From contig NZ_JAUCZF010000002.1 in the NCBI RefSeq assembly GCF_030373245.1, positions 62,001 to 126,000 on the forward strand: a stretch of 64,000 nucleotides of DNA, in the 5' to 3' direction. Made by a program: the position numbers and the translations under genes. Each line of letters opens with the position of its first letter. The first letter of the stretch is position 1. The stretch is from Hydrogenophaga sp. (GTDB taxonomy: Bacteria > Pseudomonadota > Gammaproteobacteria > Burkholderiales > Burkholderiaceae_C). Below, one piece after another: positions 17,334 to 25,467 of this stretch. The notes beneath the pieces were generated by a model. That model did no database searches. It saw nothing but the letters and a program-made list of their open reading frames with translations, and was not told the origin of the DNA.

Positions 17334-18449
17334 TCAGGGTTTCAGCAGCGCTTGCGCCGTCTGCAACATCGGCCAGGCCATGAGCGCACCCACGCCTTGC
17401 CCGACGCTCAGTTCCAGGTCCATCAGCGGCTGCACCTGCAGGTGGATGAGCATGAGTCGGTGGCCGGGATCGATGGCCCGGTGCGCAAACACCAGGTAGT
17501 CAGCCACGGCCGGGCTCAGTCCCCGCGCCACCAGCGCCGCCGCACCCGCCACAAAGCCGTCCACCAGCACCACCCTGCGCTCGCTCGCTGCCTGCAGCAT
17601 GGCTCCGGCCATCATGGCGATCTCGAAGCCACCGAGCGCGGCCAAGGCGTCCAGCGGCTTGACCGCCTTGCGGTGGCGGCTGGCGGCTGCGAACAGCTTT
17701 TCCAGTTTGTTCTGCAGCTGGGTGCTGTCGAGTCCGCCCGGAATGGGGTGGTCTCTGCCGCAGGCGTCGGCCAGTGGCACGCCGCACAGGCGCGACAGCA
17801 GCAGCGCCGCACACGATGTGTTGCCCACGCCCACATCACCCAAGGCCAGCACATTGCCGGGCAGGTGGCGCACCACATCCATCCCGGCCTGCAAGGCCGA
17901 TATCGCCTGGGCCAGTGACATGGCGGGGCCGAGGACCATGTTGCGTGTGCCGTAGCCGATCTTGCGCACCAGCAAGGGCACCGTGGAGGCCGCGGCGCCA
18001 GTCTCCACCACATGGCTGGCCACCCCCGCGTCCACCACCGTGAGCTCAAAACCCATGGTCTTGGCCAGGGTGTTGATCGGTGCGCGTCCCTGCAGGATCT
18101 GCTGCACCCGCTCCCGGGTGGCCTCCTGCGGGACCGCAGACACACCTTCGTCAGCAATGCCATGGTCGGCAGCAAACACCAGCACCTGAGGTGAGTCGAA
18201 CACCAGCTGGTCCAGCGGCAAAGGACCGGCGCTCTGCACGCGGGCCAGCTGCCGCACCAGGTCTTCCAGCCGGCCCAGCACGTGCTGCGAATAACCTTCG
18301 GGCTGGATGCGGCTGTTCAGCGCGGCGTCCAGTACCGTGTCGGTCGTGGCCTCAATGGCTGGCAGCTTCAGCGCCGTTGCTCCGCCTTCGGTCGGAGCAA
18401 CGGTTTCGGCCGGATGGTGCCGGATCAGCATGGATGTCAACCTGTTCAA
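17334..18449 (-). CDS. cobT: Nicotinate-nucleotide--dimethylbenzimidazole phosphoribosyltransferase CobT
   Basis: 371-aa cytosolic enzyme that activates 5,6-dimethylbenzimidazole to alpha-ribazole phosphate for the lower ligand of cobalamin. Family blocks are VFAADHGIADEGVSA, GIGTRNM-like GYGTRNM, and DVGVGNTSCAALLL, with the catalytic glutamate region near the C-terminus. Length is slightly above the usual 340-360. Its ATG overlaps the ilvA stop (ATGA), so it is translated with threonine deaminase, an unusual partner. No other cobalamin synthesis gene lies in this window, and the 3' side holds the riboswitch-like element described separately. Confidence 0.93.
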   Translation of the reverse strand: MNRLTSMLIRHHPAETVAPTEGGATALKLPAIEATTDTVLDAALNSRIQPEGYSQHVLGRLEDLVRQLARVQSAGPLPLDQLVFDSPQVLVFAADHGIADEGVSAVPQEATRERVQQILQGRAPINTLAKTMGFELTVVDAGVASHVVETGAAASTVPLLVRKIGYGTRNMVLGPAMSLAQAISALQAGMDVVRHLPGNVLALGDVGVGNTSCAALLLSRLCGVPLADACGRDHPIPGGLDSTQLQNKLEKLFAAASRHRKAVKPLDALAALGGFEIAMMAGAMLQAASERRVVLVDGFVAGAAALVARGLSPAVADYLVFAHRAIDPGHRLMLIHLQVQPLMDLELSVGQGVGALMAWPMLQTAQALLKP

Positions 18450-20068
18450 CTCTGGAGGAACAGACGGTACACCGGATTCTGGGTCTCCTCGACATACGGG
18501 TAGCCGAGCGTATCCAGAAAGCGGACGAATGCCTTGTGATCTTTCGGCGGTACCTGCAGGCCGACCAGGATTCGCCCGTAGTCGGCGCCCTGGTTTCGGT
18601 AGTGGAAAAGGCTGATGTTCCAGCCCGGTCGCATCAGGCTCAGGAATTTGAGCAGCGCGCCCGGACGCTCCGGAAACACAAAACGCAGCAGACGCTCGTC
18701 TTGCGCCAGCGGTGAATGCCCCCCCACCATGTGGCGGATGTGCTCTTTGGCCAGCTCGTCGTGGGTCAGGTCCAGCGTCTTGAAACCCTGCTTGTTCAGG
18801 TTGGCGGCGATTTTGGTCGACTCACCCCTGCCTTGGGTGGTCAGCCCGACGAACACATGGGCCTTGCTGCCATCGTGAATGCGGTAATTGAACTCGGTCA
18901 CGTTGCGAGGCCCACCGGGCAGGTCGCCGATCAACTCACAGAAGCGCCTGAAGCTGCCCCGCTCTTCGGGGATGGTCACCGCAAACAGCGCCTCGCGCTC
19001 CTCGCCCACCTCGGCGCGCTCGGCGACAAAGCGCAGACGGTCGAAGTTCATGTTGGCGCCACAAAGAATGGCGGCGTAGGTCTGACCTTTGGTCTTGTGT
19101 TGCGCCACGTACTGCTTGATCGCCGCCACCGCCAGCGCACCAGCGGGCTCGACGATGCTGCGCGTGTCCACAAACACGTCTTTGATCGCAGCACATACCG
19201 CGTCGGTGTCCACTGTCATGAACTCGTCCACCAGACCGCTGGCGATGCGAAAGGTTTCTTCGCCCACCAGCTTGACCGCCGTGCCATCCGAAAACAGGCC
19301 CACATCGGCCAGCGTGACGCGCTCCCCCGCGCGCACCGACTGCATCATCGCGTCCGAGTCGCTCATCTGCACGCCGATCACCTTGATCTCGGGCCGCACT
19401 GCCTTGATGTAGTTGGCCACGCCTGAAATGAGGCCACCGCCGCCGATGGCCACGAACACAGCGTCCAGGTGGTCCGAACCCAGGCCCTGCACCTGCCGCA
19501 GGATCTCCATGGCAATCGTGCCCTGGCCCGCGATCACGTCCGGGTCGTCAAACGGGTGCACAAACGTCAGCCCCTGCTGCTTTTGCAGGGTCAGCGCGTG
19601 TCCATGGGCGTCCGAATAGCTTTCACCGTGCAGGATCACCTCGCCACCCAGTGCGCGCACCGCATCGATCTTCATCTGCGGCGTCGTGGTGGGCATCACG
19701 ATCACGGCGCGCGTGCCCAGCTTGTGGCCTCCCAGGGCCACGCCCTGTGCATGGTTGCCCGCGGACGCGCAGATCACGCCCTTGGCGAGTTGTTCGGCGC
19801 TCAGTTGCGCCATCTTGTTGTAGGCCCCTCGCAGCTTGAAGCTGTGCACTGGTTGCTGATCTTCGCGCTTGAGCAGCACTCGGTTGTGCAGGCGCCGGCT
19901 CAGGTTGCGGGCGGGCTCCAGCGCCGTTTCCTGGGCCACGTCGTACACCCTGGCGGTCAGGATCTTTTTCAGGTACTCGGCCGGCCCGAGTTGCACAGGG
20001 GCGGTTGGCGTCGCTGGCGAGCGGACAGAGCGGGTCTTGGCGGCGGGGGGCGACTGGCGGGTTGGCAT
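18446..20068 (-). CDS. ilvA: Threonine ammonia-lyase, biosynthetic, IlvA
   Basis: 540-aa PLP enzyme converting threonine to 2-oxobutanoate, the first committed step of isoleucine synthesis. The PLP lysine is K78 in HSFKLRGA. The phosphate-binding loop is GGGGLISG. Two ACT-like regulatory domains occupy about residues 340-540, so isoleucine feedback inhibition is expected. Length fits the long biosynthetic form, not the short catabolic TdcB. An N-terminal 25-residue Pro/Thr-rich tail precedes the fold; the ATG at 20068 has AAGGAA upstream. A promoter and a terminator-like hairpin precede it, and cobT overlaps its end. Confidence 0.96.
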   Translation of the reverse strand: MPTRQSPPAAKTRSVRSPATPTAPVQLGPAEYLKKILTARVYDVAQETALEPARNLSRRLHNRVLLKREDQQPVHSFKLRGAYNKMAQLSAEQLAKGVICASAGNHAQGVALGGHKLGTRAVIVMPTTTPQMKIDAVRALGGEVILHGESYSDAHGHALTLQKQQGLTFVHPFDDPDVIAGQGTIAMEILRQVQGLGSDHLDAVFVAIGGGGLISGVANYIKAVRPEIKVIGVQMSDSDAMMQSVRAGERVTLADVGLFSDGTAVKLVGEETFRIASGLVDEFMTVDTDAVCAAIKDVFVDTRSIVEPAGALAVAAIKQYVAQHKTKGQTYAAILCGANMNFDRLRFVAERAEVGEEREALFAVTIPEERGSFRRFCELIGDLPGGPRNVTEFNYRIHDGSKAHVFVGLTTQGRGESTKIAANLNKQGFKTLDLTHDELAKEHIRHMVGGHSPLAQDERLLRFVFPERPGALLKFLSLMRPGWNISLFHYRNQGADYGRILVGLQVPPKDHKAFVRFLDTLGYPYVEETQNPVYRLFLQS

Positions 20069-20112
20069 GGGTGATTTCCTTGGCGGCCATCATAGCCAGC
20101 CTGTCCGGGGCG

Positions 20113-20148
20113 AAAAAAAGCCCGGATGGGCAGAACCTATCCGGGCTT
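20113..20148 (-). terminator. Terminator hairpin in the ilvA leader (attenuator candidate)
   Basis: On the minus strand AAGCCCGGAT (20139-20148) pairs perfectly with ATCCGGGCTT (20118-20127), 11-base loop, and is followed by seven T. It lies between the ilvA promoter and the ilvA ATG, with no minus-strand gene upstream that it could end, so it must act in the ilvA leader. A competing 5-bp pairing of TCGGG (20157-20161) with CCCGG in the terminator arm could act as antiterminator. I find no leader peptide rich in Thr, Ile, Val or Leu codons. Confidence 0.65.
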
Positions 20149-20200
20149 GAAATCCACCCGAGGAGGGTAGAGGAGACAACCGTGAAAATACAATAAGCGA

Positions 20201-20228
20201 AGTATAGCGATCCAATGCTGCAACGCAA
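20201..20228 (-). promoter_or_regulatory. Sigma-70-type promoter of ilvA-cobT
   Basis: -35 TTGCGT (20223-20228) and -10 TATACT (20201-20206) with a 16-base spacer. Transcription would start near 20194, giving a leader of about 125 bases that contains the terminator hairpin at 20113-20148. Confidence 0.6.
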
Positions 20229-20304
20229 CATGCGGTGTGGCGTTTTTGCTAGCGTTTAGAGAGCTGCCCCCAGCTTCGTCAGATTTTTCACACCTGGATC
20301 CAAC

Positions 20305-20754
20305 ATGGAATGCACCGTCACCTGGACCGGCGCCGCCGGCACCCGCTCTCACATGGGCTTTGTGGCCGAGACAGGCAGCGGCCACGTGCTCACCATGGAC
20401 GGTGCGCCCGACGAAGCCAAGCCGGAAAACGGCGGATCCAACCTCGCCGCACGTCCGATGGAGACCGTGCTGGCTGGCACCGGTGGCTGCACCGCCTACG
20501 ATGTGGTGCTCATCCTCAAGCGGGGCCGTCACGACGTGCGCGGCTGCAGCGTCAAGCTCACCACCGAACGCGCATCGACCGATCCCAAGGTCTTTACCCA
20601 GATCCACATGCATTTCAAGGTGACCGGTCGCGGCATGCCTGCCGCAGCAGTGGAGCGGGCCATCGCCATGAGCCACGAAAAGTACTGCTCGGCCAGCATC
20701 ATGCTGGCCAAGACCGCTGCCATCACCACGAGCTTCGAGCTGGCAGAGGCCTGA
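20305..20754 (+). CDS. OsmC family protein (YhfA-like)
   Basis: 149-aa OsmC/Ohr-fold protein. The two conserved cysteines of the peroxidatic site are in GTGGCTAYDVV (about residue 57) and SHEKYCSASIM (about residue 126), as in thiol peroxidases of this superfamily. The sequence is nearest the YhfA-type subgroup, whose physiological substrate is not known. Start ATG 20305. It is divergent from ilvA and convergent with coq7, so probably a single-gene unit. A role against organic hydroperoxides is inference from family. Confidence 0.88.
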   Translation: MECTVTWTGAAGTRSHMGFVAETGSGHVLTMDGAPDEAKPENGGSNLAARPMETVLAGTGGCTAYDVVLILKRGRHDVRGCSVKLTTERASTDPKVFTQIHMHFKVTGRGMPAAAVERAIAMSHEKYCSASIMLAKTAAITTSFELAEA

Positions 20755-20803
20755 AGGTTTTCGGTAGAACCCGGCGCTGCAGCGCAGCGCAGCGCGCGGC
20801 CTT

Positions 20804-21442
20804 CTAGATCCGGTGAGCGACCGTGGTCATCACCCTGGCTGCCAAGCGCATCAAGCCCTTGACGGGAAGGGGCAGCTCCACGGCGCCCGCGTGCTGGGCC
20901 TCGCGGGCGTGGCGAGCTTCGTCGTCCTTCATTTGCGCCACGATGGCGCGCGAGGCGTGGTCGCCAGCGGGCAGCCGGTCCATGTGGCTGGCCAGGTGGG
21001 CTTCCACCTGGCGCTCTGTCTCCACCACGAAGCCCAGGCTCACGCCCGTGCCCAGCCGGCCCGCCAGCAGGCCCAGACCGAAGGCCCCGGCGTACCACAG
21101 GGGGTTCAGCAGCGAGGGACGAGCACCCAGCTCGTCCAGCCGGGCCTGTGTCCAGGCCAGGTGGTCGGTTTCCTCCCGGCCCGAGGCTTCGAGCTGCCGC
21201 GCCAGGGGCTCGTTGTGTTGCGAGCCAGGGCGGCGCGCTGCCAGCGCTTGCGAGGCGTACAACGCCTGCGCACACACCTCGCCCACGTGGTTCACCCGCA
21301 TCAGAGCGCCCGACAGCGCCCGCTCCGAGTCGCTCAGGGCGGTGGTGCCCTCTTCAGGCACGGTGGGGCAAGGTCGCGAGGCGGGCGGCGCCACAAACAG
21401 GGCGCGCAAGGCGGAATCGGCGGCGTTGAGCAAGGCGTCCAT
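20804..21442 (-). CDS. coq7: 3-demethoxyubiquinol 3-hydroxylase Coq7
   Basis: 212-aa di-iron monooxygenase of ubiquinone synthesis, adding the last hydroxyl to demethoxyubiquinol at the inner membrane. The four-helix di-iron ligands are seen in [36 protein letters not shown] and [10 protein letters not shown] start at ATG 21442; the open frame upstream to 21574 adds residues outside the family model. It converges with the OsmC gene. The 285 bases between this start and the first porin contain no other gene I can support. Confidence 0.93.
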   Translation of the reverse strand: MDALLNAADSALRALFVAPPASRPCPTVPEEGTTALSDSERALSGALMRVNHVGEVCAQALYASQALAARRPGSQHNEPLARQLEASGREETDHLAWTQARLDELGARPSLLNPLWYAGAFGLGLLAGRLGTGVSLGFVVETERQVEAHLASHMDRLPAGDHASRAIVAQMKDDEARHAREAQHAGAVELPLPVKGLMRLAARVMTTVAHRI

Positions 21443-21727
21443 GGGCTCTCCAATGGGGTGCAGGTGGCGGCGGTCTGGCTTGGTGACAGCGGTTTTGATT
21501 GTTGCGCAGGCTGCATTGACCTTGTTGACGGCCTCGAGAAACGGATGAGCTGCGTCCGCACCGCTCTGGTGCACTGTTGTCCTGTTGCCACAAATTCACC
21601 GCGTTTCCCTCGAAAGCTTTGCATCCCACGAGCCCTTCTGGTGCAATCACCTCAGCTTCCAACAACGGAGGTTGGCTTGAGGGCAACAGACCCGCAGCCT
21701 CTTTTTTCAACCCTGGAGAACTTCTCA

Positions 21728-22663
21728 ATGAAAAAGACCCTGATTGCCCTGGCCGCAGTTGCAGCCACCAGCGCCGCATTTGCCCAATCTTCCGTCACCC
21801 TGTACGGCGTGGCCGACGCAGCTATCGTCAAGACCACCGGTGTCGACGCCGCCTTCTCCAGCTCCGGCGGCATGAACAACGGCAACAGCCGCTGGGGCGT
21901 GCGTGGCACCGAAGACCTCGGTGGCGGCCTCAAGGCTGGCTTCAACTTCGAGGCATCCCTCAGTTTGGCCGATGGTTCTGTGAACCAGAGCGGTGGTAAC
22001 TACTTCTCGCGCGCAGCGTACATGAATTTGATGGGCGGCTTCGGTGAAGTTCGATTGGGTCGCAGCCTGAACCCTTCGTTCTTTGCTCTTGCTGCTTGGG
22101 AGCTGACCAGCACCGCCAACTATTCGGTGGTTGGCAGCCAGTTCAATTCCGGCGTTAGCACGGTGTTGGGCGGTACGCGTAATAGCAACCAGATCGCCTA
22201 CACCACCCCCAGCTTCGGTGGCGTGAGCGCGACCCTGGGTTACATCCTGAAGGGCAACAACGGCGGCAATGCCAAGACCGACCTGAACGTGATCTACCGT
22301 GGCGGCCCTCTAGCCGTTGCTCTGGGCTACAACAAGGTCAGCGGTTCTGACGACAACGTTCACATCGGCGCAAACTACGACTTCGGTGGTTTCAAGGTCG
22401 CTGGTGCCTACATTGACCCAGCCGATACCACCGCCGTGGACAGCAAGGGTTTCGCAATCGGCGCATCGACGACGCTCGGCCCTGTTGCTCTGACGCTGGA
22501 CATCGCTCGCGACACCGGCTTCAAGGACACCAACCTGCTGGTGGAAGTCAAGTACCCGCTGAGCAAGCGCACCTTCACCTACGTCGCGTTCCTGCGTGAT
22601 GGCAAGGGAAAGGCTATTGACGACGTGAACAACTTCAGCGTTGGCATTCGCCACAACTTCTGA
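21728..22663 (+). CDS. Outer-membrane porin, Gram-negative trimeric type
   Basis: 311-aa 16-stranded general porin. Signal peptide 1-19 (MKKTLIALAAVAATSAAFA) is cut before QSSVTLYGVADAAIV, the standard first strand of Burkholderiales porins. Other hallmarks are RWGVRGTEDLGGGLKAGF and the C-terminal strand ending in phenylalanine (GIRHNF) recognised by the BAM complex. GGAGAA precedes the ATG. A strong terminator follows at 22701. It forms a tandem pair with the next porin, to which it is clearly related but not near-identical. Confidence 0.95.
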   Translation: MKKTLIALAAVAATSAAFAQSSVTLYGVADAAIVKTTGVDAAFSSSGGMNNGNSRWGVRGTEDLGGGLKAGFNFEASLSLADGSVNQSGGNYFSRAAYMNLMGGFGEVRLGRSLNPSFFALAAWELTSTANYSVVGSQFNSGVSTVLGGTRNSNQIAYTTPSFGGVSATLGYILKGNNGGNAKTDLNVIYRGGPLAVALGYNKVSGSDDNVHIGANYDFGGFKVAGAYIDPADTTAVDSKGFAIGASTTLGPVALTLDIARDTGFKDTNLLVEVKYPLSKRTFTYVAFLRDGKGKAIDDVNNFSVGIRHNF

Positions 22664-22700
22664 TCGCTCGCTGGCTTGACCAGCGCGAAAGCAGAACACA

Positions 22701-22732
22701 ACCCCGCGGGTGCTTGCACCCGCGGGGTTTTT
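22701..22732 (+). terminator. Rho-independent terminator of the first porin
   Basis: A 13-bp perfect stem ACCCCGCGGGTGC / GCACCCGCGGGGT with a two-base loop and a T run, 37 bases after the porin stop. It should end transcription before the second porin, so the two are separate units. The rest of the gap, 22733-22947, holds no gene I can support. Confidence 0.9.
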
Positions 22733-22947
22733 CTTGTGTAGCGCGAAGGTGGCGAAGAACCAGGTGCTTGCGACTGGCCTGCCTCTTGCTTAGATTTGTC
22801 TGCAATTTGCCACAGCCGATGCCCATCAAGGGAAATAAGCGAGGGGAAACCCTTTGCTCAAGCTTGGGCTCGCTAAGATAAAGGTGTGCGTTTGCTTAGG
22901 GTCCGGCTCAATGGGTCGGGCAGTTTTGTTTTTACCGGGAAACCATC

Positions 22948-23880
22948 ATGAAAAAATCACTTGTTGCCTTGGCCGTACTGGCCGCTTCCGGCGCCGCCAT
23001 GGCGCAGTCCAGCCTCACTCTGTACGGCATCGCCGATCTGTGGGTGGGCAACCAGAAGAACGACGGCGTCGGCGTGAAGATGGGCAACGGTGGCCTGTCC
23101 ACCAGCCGTCTCGGCTTCAAAGGCTCCGAGGACCTGGGTGGTGGCCTCACCGCCAACTTCACCTTCGAGCAGAAGCTTCAGCTGACCGACGGCGCTACCA
23201 ACGCCAAGACGTTTGACCGTCAGGCCAATGTGGGCCTCAGCGGCGGTTTCGGCACCATCAAGCTGGGCCGTGGCTGGAACCCGATGGACGATGTGTTTGG
23301 TCTGTCCAACAGCGGTTTCGACTCGGCTTTGTCGGCCAACAGCGTCTGGCTGAACAGCTACAACGGCGCCGCCGATGCCCAGCTGTACTACGCTTCTCCT
23401 GAGTTCGCTGGCTTCACTGCAGCCGCCAGCACCCAGCTCAAGGGCAACGCCGCTGGTGGCAAGCTGAGCGCCTTCAGCCTGTCGTACGCCAATGGCCCAA
23501 TCGCCGTGAACCTGGGCTACGAAAAAGACGAAGCCAACGGTGACCAGGAAGGCACGATCATCAACGGTTCGTACGACCTGGGCATGGCCAAGCTCTTGGG
23601 CAGCTACTACACCACCGACAACACCGGTGGCACAGCTGGTTTGAAGGCCAATTCCTTCCAGGTGGGCGCTGATGTACCCCTGAGCAGCGCCCTGATGCTG
23701 TCGGTGGGCTACGCCAGTTCCAAGTTCAAAGGTGGTGAAGCGGACAACGGCTACAGCATTGCAGCAACCTATAGCCTGTCGAAGCGCACCGTGGTGTACG
23801 CTGGTTACCGTGTCCAGGATCGCAAGGAAGGCCGGACCGAAGAGGATCTGGCGGCTGTGGGCGTGCGCCACTCCTTCTGA
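22948..23880 (+). CDS. Outer-membrane porin, Gram-negative trimeric type (second copy)
   Basis: 310-aa porin with signal peptide 1-20 (ending GAAMA), first strand QSSLTLYGIADLW, the periplasmic-turn block GFKGSEDLGGGLTANF, and C-terminal GVRHSF for BAM targeting. Loop 3 region lies near YNGAADAQLYY. It differs from the upstream porin in its surface loops, which suggests different solute preference or phage/antigen diversification; this is inference. Start ATG 22948 sits after a weak ribosome site. A shared bidirectional terminator at 23915-23945 ends the gene. Confidence 0.95.
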   Translation: MKKSLVALAVLAASGAAMAQSSLTLYGIADLWVGNQKNDGVGVKMGNGGLSTSRLGFKGSEDLGGGLTANFTFEQKLQLTDGATNAKTFDRQANVGLSGGFGTIKLGRGWNPMDDVFGLSNSGFDSALSANSVWLNSYNGAADAQLYYASPEFAGFTAAASTQLKGNAAGGKLSAFSLSYANGPIAVNLGYEKDEANGDQEGTIINGSYDLGMAKLLGSYYTTDNTGGTAGLKANSFQVGADVPLSSALMLSVGYASSKFKGGEADNGYSIAATYSLSKRTVVYAGYRVQDRKEGRTEEDLAAVGVRHSF

Positions 23881-23914
23881 TGGTCGCGGCCTTGGCCGCT
23901 TCGTCTCAGGACAG

Positions 23915-23945
23915 AAAAAGCCGCTGGTTGCCCAGCGGCTTTTTT
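23915..23945. terminator. Bidirectional terminator between the second porin and the ComEA-like gene
   Basis: Stem AAGCCGCTGG (23918-23927) / CCAGCGGCTT (23932-23941) with A run before and T run after, so it works on both strands: for the porin on plus and for the ComEA-like gene on minus. Confidence 0.85.
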
Positions 23946-23978
23946 CATGGGCGTGATTGGCACCGCCTCCCCAACCTG

Positions 23979-24338
23979 TCATTGTTTCCCGTCGTCTTTC
24001 ACAACCTTGGTCCCAGCAACGGCTTTTTCGGGCACCTTTTGCGGCCTGGATGCCGTTTTCGACGCCGATGGTTTGAACGCGTCGCCATTCACCGTCAGCC
24101 CTTGCTCCGACAGCTTGGCCGCCCGCTTGTCGCCAATGCCGGGCACGCGCTCGATGAGGTCGCCCCAGTCCTTGAACTTGGCGCTCTTTCGGGCGTCCAG
24201 GATCTTGGCCGAGGTGCCGGGGCCGATGCCTTTGATGCTGTCGAGGTCGGCGACGCTGGCATTGTTGACGTCCACGGCAGCGAAGGCGGCGGCGGTCAAG
24301 GCGAGCAGGGCAGCGAACAAACGGTGAATGACTTTCAT
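23979..24338 (-). CDS. ComEA-like helix-hairpin-helix protein
   Basis: 119-aa secreted protein with a signal peptide (MKVIHRLFAALLALTAAAFA) and a ComEA helix-hairpin-helix domain: VDVNNASVADLDSIKGIGPGTSAKILDAR then LIERVPGIGDKRAAKLSEQG. ComEA binds incoming DNA in the periplasm during natural transformation. The C-terminal tail is Lys/Pro-rich and probably disordered. The ATG at 24338 has a very strong AAGGAGG site. Many Burkholderiales carry such small proteins without other competence genes nearby, so a role in DNA uptake is inferred only. Confidence 0.85.
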   Translation of the reverse strand: MKVIHRLFAALLALTAAAFAAVDVNNASVADLDSIKGIGPGTSAKILDARKSAKFKDWGDLIERVPGIGDKRAAKLSEQGLTVNGDAFKPSASKTASRPQKVPEKAVAGTKVVKDDGKQ

Positions 24339-24376
24339 GGAGTCCTCCTTGCGGTTTTGACGGGGTTCATGTTGGA

Positions 24377-24405
24377 CCTGTCCTCGGTACAGAGCCGAGG
24401 ACAGG
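24377..24405. promoter_or_regulatory. 11-bp perfect inverted repeat upstream of the ComEA-like gene
   Basis: CCTGTCCTCGG-TACAGAG-CCGAGGACAGG. The half site GGACAGG recurs at 24410-24416. It lies 39 bases upstream of the ComEA-like ATG in the divergent region shared with the DUF3047 gene. It has no T run, so it is not a terminator; an operator or a 5'-UTR hairpin are both possible. Confidence 0.45.
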
Positions 24406-24515
24406 CGCTGGACAGGGATGCCAGCGAGGTGAAATGTAGGGGCACAATCGGGGCTTGCGCTTCCCCCGGAAAGGTGAAAACAAGGGGTGCGTCCACCCAC
24501 TGTGGGATGTGCTTG

Positions 24516-25400
24516 ATGCGATGGGTCTTTGTTCTCTTCTCACGGCTTCCAGCGGCTGCTAAGCGCATGCATTGGGTGGTGCTGCCGCTGGCTTGCGCCG
24601 TGCTCACGGGATGCGCGAATCTGAGTGGTGACTCCACTGCGGGGCGCTCGCCAGAGGCGGACCTGCAACCATTTGCATTGCGCTTGCTCAGCACGCCCGC
24701 TTCAGAGCCGGCCTGGGAAGTGTTTGCGCTGCCTGGCAAACGCAGCGCGCCGTTTGAAGCGTCAACGGTCATGGGCCGTCCTGCATTGCGTGTGCGGGCG
24801 GACCGGTCGGTGAGCATCCTGCGCCAGCGTTTCGCCAACCCTGCGGTGAACGTCGGCCAGCTGGATTTTTCCTGGAAGATCGACAGCCTGCCCATCGGGG
24901 CAGACATGCGCGACGCTCAGACCGAAGACTCGCCGGTGCGGGTGGTGCTGGCCTTTGGGGGTGACCGTTCGCGCCTCTCGCCTCGGGCCCACCGCCTGTC
25001 TGAACTCAGCCGCCTGATCACCGGGGAAGAGTTGCCGTTTGCCACGCTGTCCTACGTGTGGAGTGCGCACGAGCCGCTGGAGACGGTGATCCTCAACCCG
25101 CGCACCGACCGCATCCGCAAGCTGGTGGTGGCCTCAGGGCCGACCCAACTCGGGCAGTGGCTCGACTACAGACGGGACGTGCGCGCCGATTTTGTGCGCG
25201 CTTTTGGTGAAGAACCGGGCCCGCTGCTGGCGATCGCGCTCATGACCGACACCGACAACACCGAAAGCGCGTTGCAGGCCTGGTACGGTGCGCTGCACCT
25301 GCGGCCAGCCTCAAACGCTGCGGCGGACGCGCCCGCTGTGCCGGCCATGCCATCGCCTGCTGGCAAAATTTCCTCACCCAACACGGGTCATCCGGGTTAG
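24516..25400 (+). CDS. DUF3047 lipoprotein
   Basis: 294-aa predicted lipoprotein, lipobox LTGC with Cys33. The main domain matches my memory of DUF3047: VGQLDFSWKIDSLPIGADMRD, SPVRVVLAFGGD, LPFATLSYVW, LGQWLDYRRDVRADF and IALMTDTDNTESALQAWYG. Its function is not established. The fold resembles beta-sandwich sugar-binding modules, but that is inference. Start is ATG 24516; ATG 24507 and 24567 are alternatives, the last giving a shorter but still complete signal peptide. The Ala/Pro-rich C-terminus is likely disordered. The peptide transporter begins 67 bases later. Confidence 0.78.
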   Translation: MRWVFVLFSRLPAAAKRMHWVVLPLACAVLTGCANLSGDSTAGRSPEADLQPFALRLLSTPASEPAWEVFALPGKRSAPFEASTVMGRPALRVRADRSVSILRQRFANPAVNVGQLDFSWKIDSLPIGADMRDAQTEDSPVRVVLAFGGDRSRLSPRAHRLSELSRLITGEELPFATLSYVWSAHEPLETVILNPRTDRIRKLVVASGPTQLGQWLDYRRDVRADFVRAFGEEPGPLLAIALMTDTDNTESALQAWYGALHLRPASNAAADAPAVPAMPSPAGKISSPNTGHPG

Positions 25401-25467
25401 CCCCGTTCTGGAACGGGAACGGATGTTGCATAGTCCGGCATCTGTCATTTATTTGAGGTGTGAACCA

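Noticed and set aside
20119..20231. Leader peptide ORF upstream of ilvA beginning at 20231
   Set aside because: Its ATG lies upstream of the -10, so it would not be in the transcript, and it lacks runs of regulatory codons.
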